Assembly: GCA_938005315.1 (NCBI GenBank)
Contig: CALLOB010000055.1
Span: forward strand, 1 to 53,641
Direction: 5' to 3'
Source of the DNA: an uncultured Phycisphaerae bacterium
GTDB taxonomy: Bacteria > Planctomycetota > Phycisphaerae > UBA1845 > PWPN01
Length of the DNA: 53,641 nt
Every line of letters starts with the position of its first letter. The stretch's first letter is position 1. Both the position numbers and the translations under genes were made by a program. Shown in pieces: positions 17,250-32,089 of this stretch. The notes below the pieces were generated by a model. It had not been told where the DNA came from. It did no database searches and saw nothing but the letters and a program-made list of their open reading frames with translations.

Positions 17250-20008
17250 GCTTCCTGCGGATATGGCTTCTGCCGGTCGTGGCTGCGATTTTCATTGCCG
17301 CGGTCGAAGGGGCGGAGCCGGCATCCCGGCCCGCCTGCCCGCTGGAGGGGGTCGCCGGCGAGGCCTTCTTCCGTGACGGTCTGCGCCGCCGCGGGTTGAC
17401 CGGCCTGGTGGACCAGTATCTCAGCGATTGGGCGCCTGCCGACGAGGCGGACGTGAAGCTGCGACGCCGCGAGTCGCTTCTGGCTGAGGCCGCATCCCTC
17501 GAATCGACCGCCCAGCAACGGCGGGAGATCCTCGAGCAGGCCCGGGCACTGCTGGAGGAGGTCCTCACGGCCGACCCTCTACCGCCCGGGCGGCTGGCTC
17601 TGCTGCTGGAACTCGCCCGCGACGATCTGGAACGCATCGACCCGGCAAGCTTCGACGCGACGCTCCTTTTCGAGCTTCCGGGCCGCGACCGCCGGCGGGC
17701 CGCGACGCTGGCCGGCCGGGCGGCCGGCACGCTGGCGTCGCTGCAGAACCAGGTCGCCGCGACCTGGGCGGCCCTGGAGGAACTCGACGAGGAGGGCATC
17801 AACCGGCTCAACGCCGGCGGCATGACCGTGCTGCTGGAGGCGATTCAAGCCGATGCGGCTCACCTGCAGTGCTGGGCGGGCTTGTTCGAGGTTCTTGAAG
17901 GCGATTCCCCGTCGGAGGTCGTGCGCCCGGTGCTGGAAAGGCTGCTCGAGCAGACCGTGCCGGCGATGGAAAGCCCCGAGCCGCCGCCCGGTCAGGAGCG
18001 CCGGCACTGTCGGCAGCTGCTGGTTGGAGCGGTCGCCGCCCGCCTGCTGGGACGATTCGAGCAGGCCGATGCCTGCGCCCGACAGGTGGTGGCCGTCGCC
18101 GGCAGGATCCGCGCTCCGGCCGGGCGTCAGGCCGTGCGAACGCTCGTGCTGACGGCGGTGCTCGAGCAGCTCCGCGCCGCCCGCGATGCCGGCAGATTCG
18201 ATCAACTGCGGCCGGCGATCGAGCAGGTGCGAGCATGGCTCATGAAGAACCGCCCGGACGAGGCGCCGGCCTGGCTGGGGCTGGCCCTGATCGAGAGCAG
18301 CGCCGCTGCCGCGGAGGCGGCCTCCGCCACGCAAAGCGCCCCGACCGAGCCGTCCTGGAACTCCTTATCTTTTGCCGCTCGGCTCGACCGCGCCGAGGCG
18401 CTGGCTCCGCTTGAGGCGTTCGCCGCCCGCTCGCCGGTGTGGCGCGACGGCCTGTACGCCGCCTGTGCCGGAGCGGCGCGGCTCGAGCCCCCGGGCAGTC
18501 TCTCGGGCTTCGGGCTCCAACTGGTTGCCGGGGCCATGCTGGTCGAGGCGGCCGAGGATCGAATGGCCCCGCCTGAGACGCTTATCGAGGCATTGACCGC
18601 TGCGGCGAATCCCCCGGCCGGTGGTCTTCTCGAAGGTGAGCGGCTTTTCCTTCTTGCGCGAGCCCACTACCTGGCCGGGCGGAGGCTGGAGGCGGTCGAG
18701 GCCCTGGTACGTCTGCTGGAGGATGTGCCCGGTCACGATCGCGGACCGGCCGCGGCTCAGGAGGCGGTGGTGCTGGCCGGCGAGGTTCTCGCCCATGCCG
18801 GCGAGGCCGCCTCGCCGCGGGTCTTGCAGGCATTCATCCGCGCCGTTCGCGGCCTGCGCGCCTTGCGGCCTGAGGCCCCGCTTCCGCCGGGGCTGCAGTT
18901 CAGGCTGGCTGCGGCCGTTGAGCGCTCCGGCGATGCCGAGTCGGCCGAGAAGGAGTACGCCGCCGTCGGCAAAGAGGATCCGTTTGCCTTGTCGGCGGCC
19001 CTCGGGCGGCTGCGATGCTGGATGACGCTGCTTCAACAGGTGACCGCCGGCGGGCATGGCGACAGCGGGGCGACGGCGCTGGCGACAGGGGCTGTTCAGG
19101 CGGGCGAGGAAGCCGGGGCCGTGGCAACCGCGGCGACACCGGTCGACGATCCCGTCTCGCGTTGCACGGCCGCCCAGGTCACCGCATCCTGGGCGGCGAT
19201 GCTGAATCATCCGCTGGTGTCGCGCGCGGCCCGCGCCCTGGAAGTGCTCGACGGCTTCGAGTCGCGGTTCGCCGGTTGCGACGAGGCATTCGGATGGGCC
19301 CTGCGTGAGCGGGTGCGGGCACTGGAAACGCTCAATCGCCTGCCTGAGGCCCGGGCGGTGGTAGAACAGTGCCTGCAAGCCGATCCGGGCGCCGCCGGTC
19401 CGGTGATGGCCCGGCTGCTGGCGTCGATGCGTCGGGAAGTCCGGGCAGCACTGGAACGCGACGAAACCGTCGCCGCGGCCCGCTTGGCCGGCGAGGCCGC
19501 GGTGCTGGCCCGGCGCCTCTCGGACTGGGCGGACGCTCACCCGGAGGGCATGTCCGCGGTGGAGCGGTCGACCCTGCTGGAGTCGCGAGGCTGGGCCCTG
19601 CGGCTGGCCGGTCGTCCAGCCGAGGCCCTGGAAGCCTATGACGCCTGTCGCGCTGCGCTGGCCACCATGCCGGCCGCAGAGCCCGCCTGGCTCATGGTCG
19701 TCCAGGTGGGTCGCGCCGAGTGCCTGCTGGATCTGGACCGGCCGGCCGAGGCCCTGCCGCTGTTCATGGAAGCCTGGCGAAGACTGCCCGAGCGCGCCGA
19801 CGACTGGTGGCGGGCCTTGACCGGCAGCCTGGCGGCCCATTTGGTCCTGGGGAGCGATCCGGCTGCGATCGTGCAGACCGTCCGCCAGCAGCGCGGGCTT
19901 TCACCGGACCTCGGCGGCCCATATTGGAAACGGCGGCTGGAGCAGATCGAACGACAGGCCGGCCAGGGGGGCCCCGACCGGCCCGCGACTCGCCCCGCCG
20001 GAGGCTGA
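17246..20008 (+). CDS. Large secreted TPR-rich protein of the ExbBD operon
   Basis: 920 residues from GTG 17246, chosen because it sits in a GTGA overlap with exbD and gives a signal peptide (SFLRIWLLPVVAAIFIAAVEGAE). The rest is almost entirely helical, Ala/Leu/Arg/Glu-rich repeats of TPR character (GRFEQADACARQVVAVAG, HYLAGRRLEAVEALVRLLED, GRPAEALEAYDACRAALATM). No catalytic motif is visible. Its exported location and coupled start suggest that it is the periplasmic scaffold or the object moved by the ExbBD motor. The frame remains open upstream inside exbD, but that part is not this protein. A specific partner cannot be named. Confidence 0.82.
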   Translation: MSFLRIWLLPVVAAIFIAAVEGAEPASRPACPLEGVAGEAFFRDGLRRRGLTGLVDQYLSDWAPADEADVKLRRRESLLAEAASLESTAQQRREILEQARALLEEVLTADPLPPGRLALLLELARDDLERIDPASFDATLLFELPGRDRRRAATLAGRAAGTLASLQNQVAATWAALEELDEEGINRLNAGGMTVLLEAIQADAAHLQCWAGLFEVLEGDSPSEVVRPVLERLLEQTVPAMESPEPPPGQERRHCRQLLVGAVAARLLGRFEQADACARQVVAVAGRIRAPAGRQAVRTLVLTAVLEQLRAARDAGRFDQLRPAIEQVRAWLMKNRPDEAPAWLGLALIESSAAAAEAASATQSAPTEPSWNSLSFAARLDRAEALAPLEAFAARSPVWRDGLYAACAGAARLEPPGSLSGFGLQLVAGAMLVEAAEDRMAPPETLIEALTAAANPPAGGLLEGERLFLLARAHYLAGRRLEAVEALVRLLEDVPGHDRGPAAAQEAVVLAGEVLAHAGEAASPRVLQAFIRAVRGLRALRPEAPLPPGLQFRLAAAVERSGDAESAEKEYAAVGKEDPFALSAALGRLRCWMTLLQQVTAGGHGDSGATALATGAVQAGEEAGAVATAATPVDDPVSRCTAAQVTASWAAMLNHPLVSRAARALEVLDGFESRFAGCDEAFGWALRERVRALETLNRLPEARAVVEQCLQADPGAAGPVMARLLASMRREVRAALERDETVAAARLAGEAAVLARRLSDWADAHPEGMSAVERSTLLESRGWALRLAGRPAEALEAYDACRAALATMPAAEPAWLMVVQVGRAECLLDLDRPAEALPLFMEAWRRLPERADDWWRALTGSLAAHLVLGSDPAAIVQTVRQQRGLSPDLGGPYWKRRLEQIERQAGQGGPDRPATRPAGG

Positions 20009-20121
20009 CGCCGCCGGCCGACGCCGTTCAGCCGCCGCGGCCTGCCTCGTCGCGAACCCGCGGGCCGAAAGAGGTAGATGTGCGCTCCGGACGGCATGTG
20101 GCCGGTTCGCGGCGCATCGGA

Positions 20122-20127
20122 TACATT
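20122..20127 (+). promoter_or_regulatory. -10-like hexamer immediately before purM
   Basis: TACATT at 20122-20127 ends six bases (gccgcc) before ATG 20134, the same geometry as at the glycerophosphodiesterase gene. No good -35 is seen and no Shine-Dalgarno lies between, so a leaderless mRNA is possible but weakly supported. Confidence 0.25.
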
Positions 20128-20133
20128 GCCGCC

Positions 20134-21201
20134 ATGAGCAGCAAGCGAGCGATCACCTACAAGGCCTCGGGCGTCGACATCGAGGCCAACGACCGCATGG
20201 TCGAGCTCATCAAGCCCATCGTCCGGGCCACGTACGGCCCGCGCGTCCTGGGCGCCCACGGCGGGTTTGCCGGCATGTTCCGCCTCAACGGCGACAGCGG
20301 CCTGCTGCATGGCCAATGCAAGGACCCGGTCCTGGTCGGCTGCACCGATGGCGTGGGCAGCAAGGTTCTCATCGCCCGCGAATCCGGCCACCTGGACACC
20401 GTCGGCATCGACCTGGTGGCCATGAACGTCAACGACCTTCTGACTCTCGGCGCCGAGCCGCTGTTCTTCCTGGACTACGTGGCCGTGCACCGGCTGGTGC
20501 CCGAGCAGGTGGCCGCGATCGTCGAGGGCATCGCCGCGGGTTGCCGCGAGGCCGGCTGCGCCCTGCTGGGCGGTGAAACCGCCGAAATGCCCGACGTCTA
20601 CCGGCCGGAGGACTTCGATCTGGCCGGGTTCGCCGTGGGGCTGGTCGATCGTGGCCGGATCATCGACGGCTCGACCATCGAGCCGGGCGACGCCGTGATC
20701 GGTCTGCCCTCCAGCGGCCTGCACTCCAACGGTTACGCCCTGGCCCGGCGGCTGGTGTTCAGGGAGGCCGGGCTGAAATACGACTCGGTGGTGCCGCAGG
20801 TCGGCTGCCCGATCGGCGACGAGCTGCTCAAGCCCACGCGGATCTACGTCCGGCCGGTACTGAGCGTGCTGCGGAAGTATCACCGCAAGCGTGTCGTCCG
20901 CGGCATGGCGCACATCACCGGCGGAGGGCTGCCGGGTAACCTGGTCCGGATCCTGCCGGAGGGCTGCGTCGCCCGGCTGGACCCGCGTTCCTGGCCGCTG
21001 CCGCCGATCTTCGGCTTCCTGCAGTCGCTGGGCGTGCGCCGCGCGGAGATGTTCCGTGTGTTCAACATGGGCATCGGCTACGTGCTGGTGGTCCGTCCGG
21101 CCTTCGCCCAGGCGATCGTGGGGCACTTCCGCCGCCGCGGCCTGGACGCCCTGGTCATCGGCCGCATTCGCCGCGGCCGCCGGGACGTGGAACTGATCTG
21201 A
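20134..21201 (+). CDS. purM: Phosphoribosylformylglycinamidine cyclo-ligase
   Basis: 355 residues, normal PurM length. It closes the imidazole ring of AIR from FGAM and ATP, step five of purine synthesis. Family blocks are TDGVGSKVLIA (ATP/FGAM binding), GIDLVAMNVNDLLTLGAEPLFFLDY, CALLGGETAEMPD, GLPSSGLHSNGYALAR and AHITGGGLPGNL, all intact. No other pur gene adjoins it; purN is 17 kb away in the same window, so the pathway is scattered. A TACATT six bases before the ATG and no Shine-Dalgarno suggest that it may be leaderless. Confidence 0.97.
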   Translation: MSSKRAITYKASGVDIEANDRMVELIKPIVRATYGPRVLGAHGGFAGMFRLNGDSGLLHGQCKDPVLVGCTDGVGSKVLIARESGHLDTVGIDLVAMNVNDLLTLGAEPLFFLDYVAVHRLVPEQVAAIVEGIAAGCREAGCALLGGETAEMPDVYRPEDFDLAGFAVGLVDRGRIIDGSTIEPGDAVIGLPSSGLHSNGYALARRLVFREAGLKYDSVVPQVGCPIGDELLKPTRIYVRPVLSVLRKYHRKRVVRGMAHITGGGLPGNLVRILPEGCVARLDPRSWPLPPIFGFLQSLGVRRAEMFRVFNMGIGYVLVVRPAFAQAIVGHFRRRGLDALVIGRIRRGRRDVELI

Positions 21202-21291
21202 GTGCGCGGTGATGGACGAGAGGTGGCGACCCCGGCGGAATCGCCCCCGGCTGGGACGCCGTCTCTTCTGCGCTTCAGGCAGCCATTGCGT

Positions 21292-21390
21292 GGCGGCCGA
21301 CCCGAAAACCTCCAGCCGCGCCACGCAGTAACGACGACACAGGGCCTCGATTTCCTTGCCATGCTGTTCAAGAAGACCGATCACGATCCG
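21292..21390 (-). pseudogene. Remnant of a MntA-type nucleotidyltransferase gene
   Basis: Reading the minus strand from 21390 to 21292 gives a stretch with the pattern LLEQHGKEIEALCRRYCVA, then RLEVFGSAA. This is the N-terminal part of small nucleotidyltransferases that act as antitoxins with HEPN proteins. Right after GSAA the family sequence ends: the expected Gly and the SDxD catalytic aspartates are absent, and neither shifted frame restores them. It is therefore a truncated relic, not a working gene. No HEPN partner is visible. Confidence 0.6.
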
Positions 21391-21553
21391 GTTCCCCGGA
21401 TCATCCGTCCTTGCGGATGCTGCAACTCTCGTCGATGCGCCTCTCGATGCCGCCTCCGGCCTCCTGCTATCATCTGTCATTCGCAAACCTGCAGGAAAAT
21501 CAACCGCCACGTAAAAGAGCCGGGACACATGAGGGACCGGGCATGCCTGACTC

Positions 21554-21578
21554 CGGCCCCGGCGGAGCGGGGCCCTCC
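21554..21578 (+). repeat. Dispersed 25-bp intergenic repeat, copy 2
   Basis: This copy differs from 49183-49207 by a single base (G for A at the ninth position) and is inverted relative to 42-66. It lies in the decayed gap before miaB. Confidence 0.7.
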
Positions 21579-21805
21579 ATGCGGGCCATGGGGCGAAAGG
21601 AACTCTGCCTGCCGGCGATTCATGGTCGCCCGACTTTCCACCCCCTCAGGGCGGCTTCGCGGCCCGGGGTGGTCTGGCCGGGGGGGCGGGGGTTCGCTAA
21701 GATCCATGGGCGAAAACGGGGTGTCCCCGGACCGGTTCTCGCCTCTGGCGACGGCGGGGGAGATTGACGCCGGTTACGAGGGCTGGGCGGTCGCGGAGAG
21801 GCCTG

Positions 21806-25451
<3,646 letters not shown>

Positions 25452-25586
25452 GACAGGTTGGGTCTCCTTCCAGGCGGCAAAAAAACCGCCATTGATGCCC
25501 GATGGCCTTGCCCCGGTCGCCGGCCGCCGGCCGACACCGGCCGTCTGTTGCATTCGCCGTGGCGATGCCCGGAGGCGAATTGTATA

Positions 25587-25614
25587 AGTGTAGATGATTC
25601 TGCTGCGCTGGCAA
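25587..25614 (-). promoter_or_regulatory. Predicted glnN promoter
   Basis: Minus-strand TTGCCA (25609-25614) and TACACT (25587-25592) are 16 bases apart, in a locally AT-rich patch 136 bases upstream of the glnN start. A second -10-like TATACA overlaps just downstream. Confidence 0.45.
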
Positions 25615-25700
25615 GGACGATCCGCTCGCCTACGTCCAGGCACCTTCGGGCCTGCTCGGGCTTTGCCGGCCACCGACGTGCCACTTCGTCGGCCGGGGCG

Positions 25701-25728
25701 TTGCCCGCGGCCGCAGCCCGGCTAATAT
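25701..25728 (+). promoter_or_regulatory. Predicted uvrB promoter
   Basis: TTGCCC (25701-25706) and TAATAT (25723-25728) are 16 bases apart, about 77 bases upstream of ATG 25806, back to back with the glnN promoter. Confidence 0.45.
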
Positions 25729-25805
25729 GGACTTGGGACCCGCGGGTCCGGCCGGCCCGGTGCCCGGCACCTGTCGGCCGGCATCCGGGAGGATCCCTGG
25801 CGACC

Positions 25806-27806
<2,001 letters not shown>

Positions 27807-27843
27807 CCGCCGCAGGGACTTGCCGGGGCCGGGGCGACCTGCG

Positions 27844-28734
27844 ATGATGACCGTCATGGCCCGACTCCTCGACCGCCAGCGCCTGCGCCGACAGTGGGAG
27901 GACGCGCTCCAGGAGGATGGCGCGGAGCGCGACCTGACTTCCCTGGCCGTCGCCCCCGAACGCCGCATCGTCACCGTCGAACTCCGCGCCCGCCAGGCCG
28001 GCGTCTTCGCGGGCGTGCCCATGTTCGACCTGCTGCGGGAGGCCTACCCCGCGCAGCTGACGGTGGCCCCCGACGTCGCCGACGGCCGGCGGATCGCCGC
28101 CGGCGACCGCCTCGCGGTCGTCACCGGACCGCTGCGGCTGCTGCTGGCCATCGAACGCACCCTCCTGAACTTCCTCCAGCGGCTCTGCGGCGTGGCCACC
28201 CTGACCCGTGCCTATGTCGACGCCGTGGCCTCGACCCCGGCGCGCATCTACGACACCCGCAAGACCGTTCCCGGCTGGCGACATCTCGACAAGTACGCCG
28301 TGCGCTGCGGCGGCGGGCACAACCACCGCATGGGGCTGCACGACGCCGTCCTCGTCAAGGACAACCACCTGGCCGGCATCGAACCGGCCCGCCTGACGGC
28401 GGCCGCCTCCGCCATGATGGCCGACATCGCCAGCCTCAGCCCTCCTCCGGATTTCGTCGAGTTCGAGGCCGACGATCTCCAGGCTTTCGATGCCCTGCTC
28501 AAGGTTCCGGGCATCGACGTCATCCTTCTGGACAACTTCAGCCTCGCCGATATGCGCGAGGCAGTCGCCCGACGCAACGCCGCGGGTCTGGCCGGGCGGC
28601 TTCAGCTCGAGGCCTCCGGCGGCGTGAGCATCGCCTCCGTCCTGGCCGTGGCCGAAACCGGCGTGGATCGCATCGCCGTCGGCGCGATCACCCATTCGGC
28701 GCCCGCCCTCGATATCGGCATCGATGCCTGCTGA
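27844..28734 (+). CDS. nadC: Nicotinate-nucleotide pyrophosphorylase (carboxylating)
   Basis: About 296 residues. It converts quinolinate and PRPP to nicotinate mononucleotide in de novo NAD synthesis. The run YDTRKTVPGWRHLDKYAV followed by RCGGGHNHRMGLHDAVLVKD is the family signature and carries the substrate-binding Arg, Lys and His residues; LDNFS, LEASGGVSI and GAITHSAPALDI complete the barrel. Three closely spaced ATG codons (27844, 27847, 27856) could each start it, and no strong Shine-Dalgarno decides. No nadA or nadB is in the window. It follows uvrB by 37 bp. Confidence 0.96.
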   Translation: MMTVMARLLDRQRLRRQWEDALQEDGAERDLTSLAVAPERRIVTVELRARQAGVFAGVPMFDLLREAYPAQLTVAPDVADGRRIAAGDRLAVVTGPLRLLLAIERTLLNFLQRLCGVATLTRAYVDAVASTPARIYDTRKTVPGWRHLDKYAVRCGGGHNHRMGLHDAVLVKDNHLAGIEPARLTAAASAMMADIASLSPPPDFVEFEADDLQAFDALLKVPGIDVILLDNFSLADMREAVARRNAAGLAGRLQLEASGGVSIASVLAVAETGVDRIAVGAITHSAPALDIGIDAC

Positions 28735-28928
28735 AGCGCCAATGGCGTCATGGAATCCGCGGTTGTCCTGGACCGGCCGGGCCGCCGGTTGGAATCCTCC
28801 ACCGCGCGAAAGCCGCACGCGGCAGGGCCGCGGGGACGTCGGGTCGATGGAATGCGGATGGGGGCAGAAATGGCTCGGGGCGGCCGCGGAAGGATGACGA
28901 GCCGACTTCATGCGGCCGTGGAGGGCGC

Positions 28929-30290
28929 TCACCGGTTCGCTTTGCGGCCGGACCGATCCTGGTTCGTTTGCGCCCTTCCGGCGGACCTGCTGTCGCCGCT
29001 GGAATCGGTCCCCGGCGGGACCGCAGGACCCGTTTTGAGACTCTCCAGCGCCCCGGCGTGCGCCGTCGCGAACTCCGGCACACGCCGCGACGCCTCCTCG
29101 ATCCACCATGCTGCGCAGGCGGCCATCGGCCCGCGCAACTCGACCTTCTGGCAGACCGCCGCCCACCGCTCCGCGAGCCTGGGCACCAGGATCGGCAGCG
29201 GACCGGTCGCCTTGCGGTGCGGCGGATCGAGCAGAAACATCAGCACCGCTGCCCGCAAGGGATGCGTGCGCACGGAATCGTCCACCGTCTCCAGATAGAT
29301 GTCGGCGTCAAAGGGGGTTGCAGGTATTTCCTGATAGGAACGGAGGAGTTCCGCCCAGGCGTCCTCGGCGGCCGCGACCGCCTTGCGGTACTGGCCGTAG
29401 CGGATGTGGATCTGGATCTCCATGAAGCGGTACATCACCGGCCGCTTCTCCTGCAGGGCCGCTTCGCGAGCTCTCAGCGCCGGGTCCAGTGCCTGCCCCT
29501 CCGGGCCGGTCAGCCCGCCCGGCGGACCAAGCGGCTGGCCGGGAATCCGCTGCATCTCGCGAAGGTGGCTCTCCTGGGCTTGGCGGCGAAGCGTGTTCCA
29601 GTCGCTGGCGTTGTCGGCCAGCTCTCGCTCGTAGCGTGCCGCCATCGGAGGCGGCAGCACGCGGTCCGACAAGGCCGCCTGAGGCGCTTCCAGCACCCAC
29701 CAGGTGCCCGCGTCCCGGGCCTCGGGCGAAACCGGGGCCTGGTCCAGCACCGCAAACCACAGTTCCGACAGCGGTCCGACCAGCAACGGGGCGGTCCTAT
29801 TTGCCCCGATCGCCTCCAGACACGCCCGCTGGGCAGATGCCGTCCGCGTCAGCAGGGCAGCGGCCAGCGGGGGATTGCGGTTCACCGTCTGCCCCATGAA
29901 GGCGAAATGCTTCCTGAGCTGGCGGATGTCGCGCGCCGCCTTCTCGGGGGAAGTCTTCCAGTCCGCGCTCAGCGCCGCCCAGGCCTGCTGGAAAACCTCG
30001 GCCGCCTTGAGCTGCTGGTCGAACGCCAGGTGAACCTCGCCCTCCTCGAGAAGCTTCAGCGCCTCCTGCTGGCCGGCGGCGGACCTGTCCGCCCCGGCAC
30101 GCTTCGACCGGGTGCCCAGACGGCTTTCGTAACGCCGGCGATCCCTCTCGGAGAGCGGTTTGTCCTCCAGGGTGAAATCGCCCATCCGCCGCGCGGCGAT
30201 GTCCGCAGGGATGGGAGCCAGCTGCCCAAATGCGTCCGAAACCACGATCGCCGGTATCATCATCAGCAGCAGGAGCGGGCGCGTGCGCAA
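28929..30290 (-). CDS. Secreted protein of unknown function
   Basis: About 453 residues from TTG 30290, chosen because it yields a signal peptide (MRTRPLLLLMMIPAIVVSDAFG) with GGAG ten bases upstream; the frame stays open further upstream. The exported part is helical with long charged stretches (QQEALKLLEEGEVHLAFDQQL, MYRFMEIQIHIRYGQYRKAVAA) and a Trp-rich piece (ACAAWWIEEASRR). The C-terminal 40 residues are polar and low-complexity. I do not recognise a family. It lies between nadC (convergent) and dnaA (same strand, upstream, 151 bp away). Confidence 0.62.
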   Translation of the reverse strand: MRTRPLLLLMMIPAIVVSDAFGQLAPIPADIAARRMGDFTLEDKPLSERDRRRYESRLGTRSKRAGADRSAAGQQEALKLLEEGEVHLAFDQQLKAAEVFQQAWAALSADWKTSPEKAARDIRQLRKHFAFMGQTVNRNPPLAAALLTRTASAQRACLEAIGANRTAPLLVGPLSELWFAVLDQAPVSPEARDAGTWWVLEAPQAALSDRVLPPPMAARYERELADNASDWNTLRRQAQESHLREMQRIPGQPLGPPGGLTGPEGQALDPALRAREAALQEKRPVMYRFMEIQIHIRYGQYRKAVAAAEDAWAELLRSYQEIPATPFDADIYLETVDDSVRTHPLRAAVLMFLLDPPHRKATGPLPILVPRLAERWAAVCQKVELRGPMAACAAWWIEEASRRVPEFATAHAGALESLKTGPAVPPGTDSSGDSRSAGRAQTNQDRSGRKANR

Positions 30291-30441
30291 TGGCGTGGCT
30301 CTCCGGCGGGGCTGGTATCGACGGTCCACGGAGCATTGTATCCGAGCGCAGACAGGCCGCTCAAGTCGGCTCCGGCGAGGCGGCATATGCCCGCCAGCCT
30401 CTCCCGGGCCCGGAATGGCTTTCTGGGCCGGAATATTCCCG

Positions 30442-31977
30442 TCACCCCACAGCCAGCCGCGGTACCGCCGGTTTCAGCGCCGGTCCGGCCGGCGTGGACT
30501 CGGCGACGTGAGATCTGGACGGCTCGACGGGGGCCTTGCCCAGCTGAGCCTCCAGCTTGCGGATGATCTCGACCAGGGGCTCTTCGGTCACGCCGGCGGC
30601 CGTCTGCCGCTGGACGCGCTCGTCGGCCGCCAGCTGCCGCTCGATGCGGCGGTTGGCCAGGATCACCGTGGAGTGGTTCTTGTTGCCCATAAAGCGGCCG
30701 ATCTCCGGGAAGCTCATGTCCGTATGCTTCCTCGCGAGATACATCGCGATGCCGCGCGCCAGCGCTATCGTCCTTGTCTTACGCGATGTATGGAGATCGG
30801 CCGGCGTGAGTCCGAAATATGTGGCCACCGTCTGATCGATCTCCTCGAGTCCCAGCGTTCGCCGGGTGCGCTCGATGTGATCGGACAGGGCGTGCCGGGC
30901 CAGAGCCAGGGTGATCGGCTGCCGCGTGACGCTGCTGTACATCAGCAGCTTCAGCCACGCTCCTTCAAGCTCCCGGACATTGGAGGTCAGATGGTCGGCG
31001 ATATAGGCCAGGACCTCCTCCGGTACCCGCGCCGCGGTCGAGGCCTGGGCCCGGCGCCGCAGGATCTCCAGCCGCATGGCCCGATCCGGCGGATCGACAC
31101 GCACGACCATGCCGGCCACGAACCGGTTGATCAGATGCTCGCTGAACTGCCCGATGAGCTTGGGGTGGGAGTCGCTGGCCAGCACGATCTGCCGGCACTG
31201 GGCGTCGATGGCGTTGAAGGTGTAGAGGAACTCCTCCTGGGTGGCCCGCTTGTTGGCCAGAAAATGCACGTCGTCGATGATCAGCACGTCCAGCTGGCGA
31301 TATCGCTGGCGGAAGGCCTCCACCTTGCGCGACTGGATCGCCCAGACGAAGGCGTTGGTGAACTCGTCGCCGGTCAGAAACGCCCAGCGGCAGCCCGGGT
31401 GCTCGGAGGCCAGATGATTGCCCAGAGCCTGAAGCAGATGCGTCTTGCCGACTCCCGACCCGCCGTGGATGAACACCGGGCTGCAGGCATCCGCGACCCG
31501 ATCGGCGATCCGGCGGACCGCGGAAACCGCCAGTTCGTTGGCCGGGCCGACGACCAGATCTTCGAAGCGGCCACGTAGTCTGGGCGGCGGAGGCCCGCCC
31601 TCCTGGCCGTAGCGGCGCGCCTCCCGGTAGGGATTCCGGGCGACGAAGTCGGCCTGCGAATCCAGCTGCCGCTTGCGCAGCGCCGGCAGCAGCCGGGGAT
31701 CCACCGCCACGCTCACCGTGTGGTCCAGGCCGGTCACCTCGCGTGCCGCCGCGGCCACGGTTTCGGCGAAATGCCGCTCGATCCATCCGCAGATGAACGC
31801 GTTGGCGACGCTGATCTTCAGGTGCCGATCCACGATCGTGATCTGCGTCGAGTTCTTGAACCAGGTCTTGTAACGCTGCGGCCCCAGTCGTCGGGCAATG
31901 CCTTCCTGGATCTGCGATATCGTGTCCGTGCGGGGAAGATACACGAGCGACTCCTTCCCGCCATGGGGTGAAAGCAA
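30442..31977 (-). CDS. dnaA: Chromosomal replication initiator DnaA
   Basis: 511 residues, with all four domains. Domain I is at about 15-90 (RRLGPQRYKTWFKNSTQI), a short variable linker follows, and the AAA+ core has Walker A GGSGVGKTHLLQ, Walker B DVLIIDDVHFL and sensor region SDSHPK. Domain IV has RKTRTIALARGIAMYLARK and the DNA-contact loop MGNKNHSTVILA. That loop has Asn where E. coli has the Asp of GGRDHTTV, while the His-Ser/Thr-Thr core is kept. A 40-residue Pro/Ala-rich tail follows domain IV. It is not next to dnaN or gyrB; the neighbour is an acetyltransferase. A candidate oriC lies directly upstream. Confidence 0.97.
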   Translation of the reverse strand: MLSPHGGKESLVYLPRTDTISQIQEGIARRLGPQRYKTWFKNSTQITIVDRHLKISVANAFICGWIERHFAETVAAAAREVTGLDHTVSVAVDPRLLPALRKRQLDSQADFVARNPYREARRYGQEGGPPPPRLRGRFEDLVVGPANELAVSAVRRIADRVADACSPVFIHGGSGVGKTHLLQALGNHLASEHPGCRWAFLTGDEFTNAFVWAIQSRKVEAFRQRYRQLDVLIIDDVHFLANKRATQEEFLYTFNAIDAQCRQIVLASDSHPKLIGQFSEHLINRFVAGMVVRVDPPDRAMRLEILRRRAQASTAARVPEEVLAYIADHLTSNVRELEGAWLKLLMYSSVTRQPITLALARHALSDHIERTRRTLGLEEIDQTVATYFGLTPADLHTSRKTRTIALARGIAMYLARKHTDMSFPEIGRFMGNKNHSTVILANRRIERQLAADERVQRQTAAGVTEEPLVEIIRKLEAQLGKAPVEPSRSHVAESTPAGPALKPAVPRLAVG

Positions 31978-32052
31978 ACGCTGCGCTCTCGGGACCCGGC
32001 GCGGCGGTGACCGCAGCCGCCCTGCCGAGGACTTGCTCTGGCAACGAGGCGT

Positions 32053-32081
32053 AAACTACATGCGGACGTTAATCGAATCAA
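32053..32081 (-). promoter_or_regulatory. Predicted dnaA promoter
   Basis: Minus-strand TTGATT (32076-32081) and TAGTTT (32053-32058) are 17 bases apart, about 76 bases upstream of the dnaA start and next to the DnaA boxes, so DnaA binding could control it. Confidence 0.45.
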
Positions 32082-32089
32082 CACAAAAA

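Larger units (their letters stand above)
21202..21805. other. Gene-poor gap between purM and miaB
   Basis: About 600 bases without an intact gene. It holds the minus-strand nucleotidyltransferase remnant (21292-21390), one copy of the 25-bp dispersed repeat (21554-21578), and a less GC-rich patch around 21460-21530. Short frames in it have no recognisable homology apart from the remnant. Confidence 0.6.
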
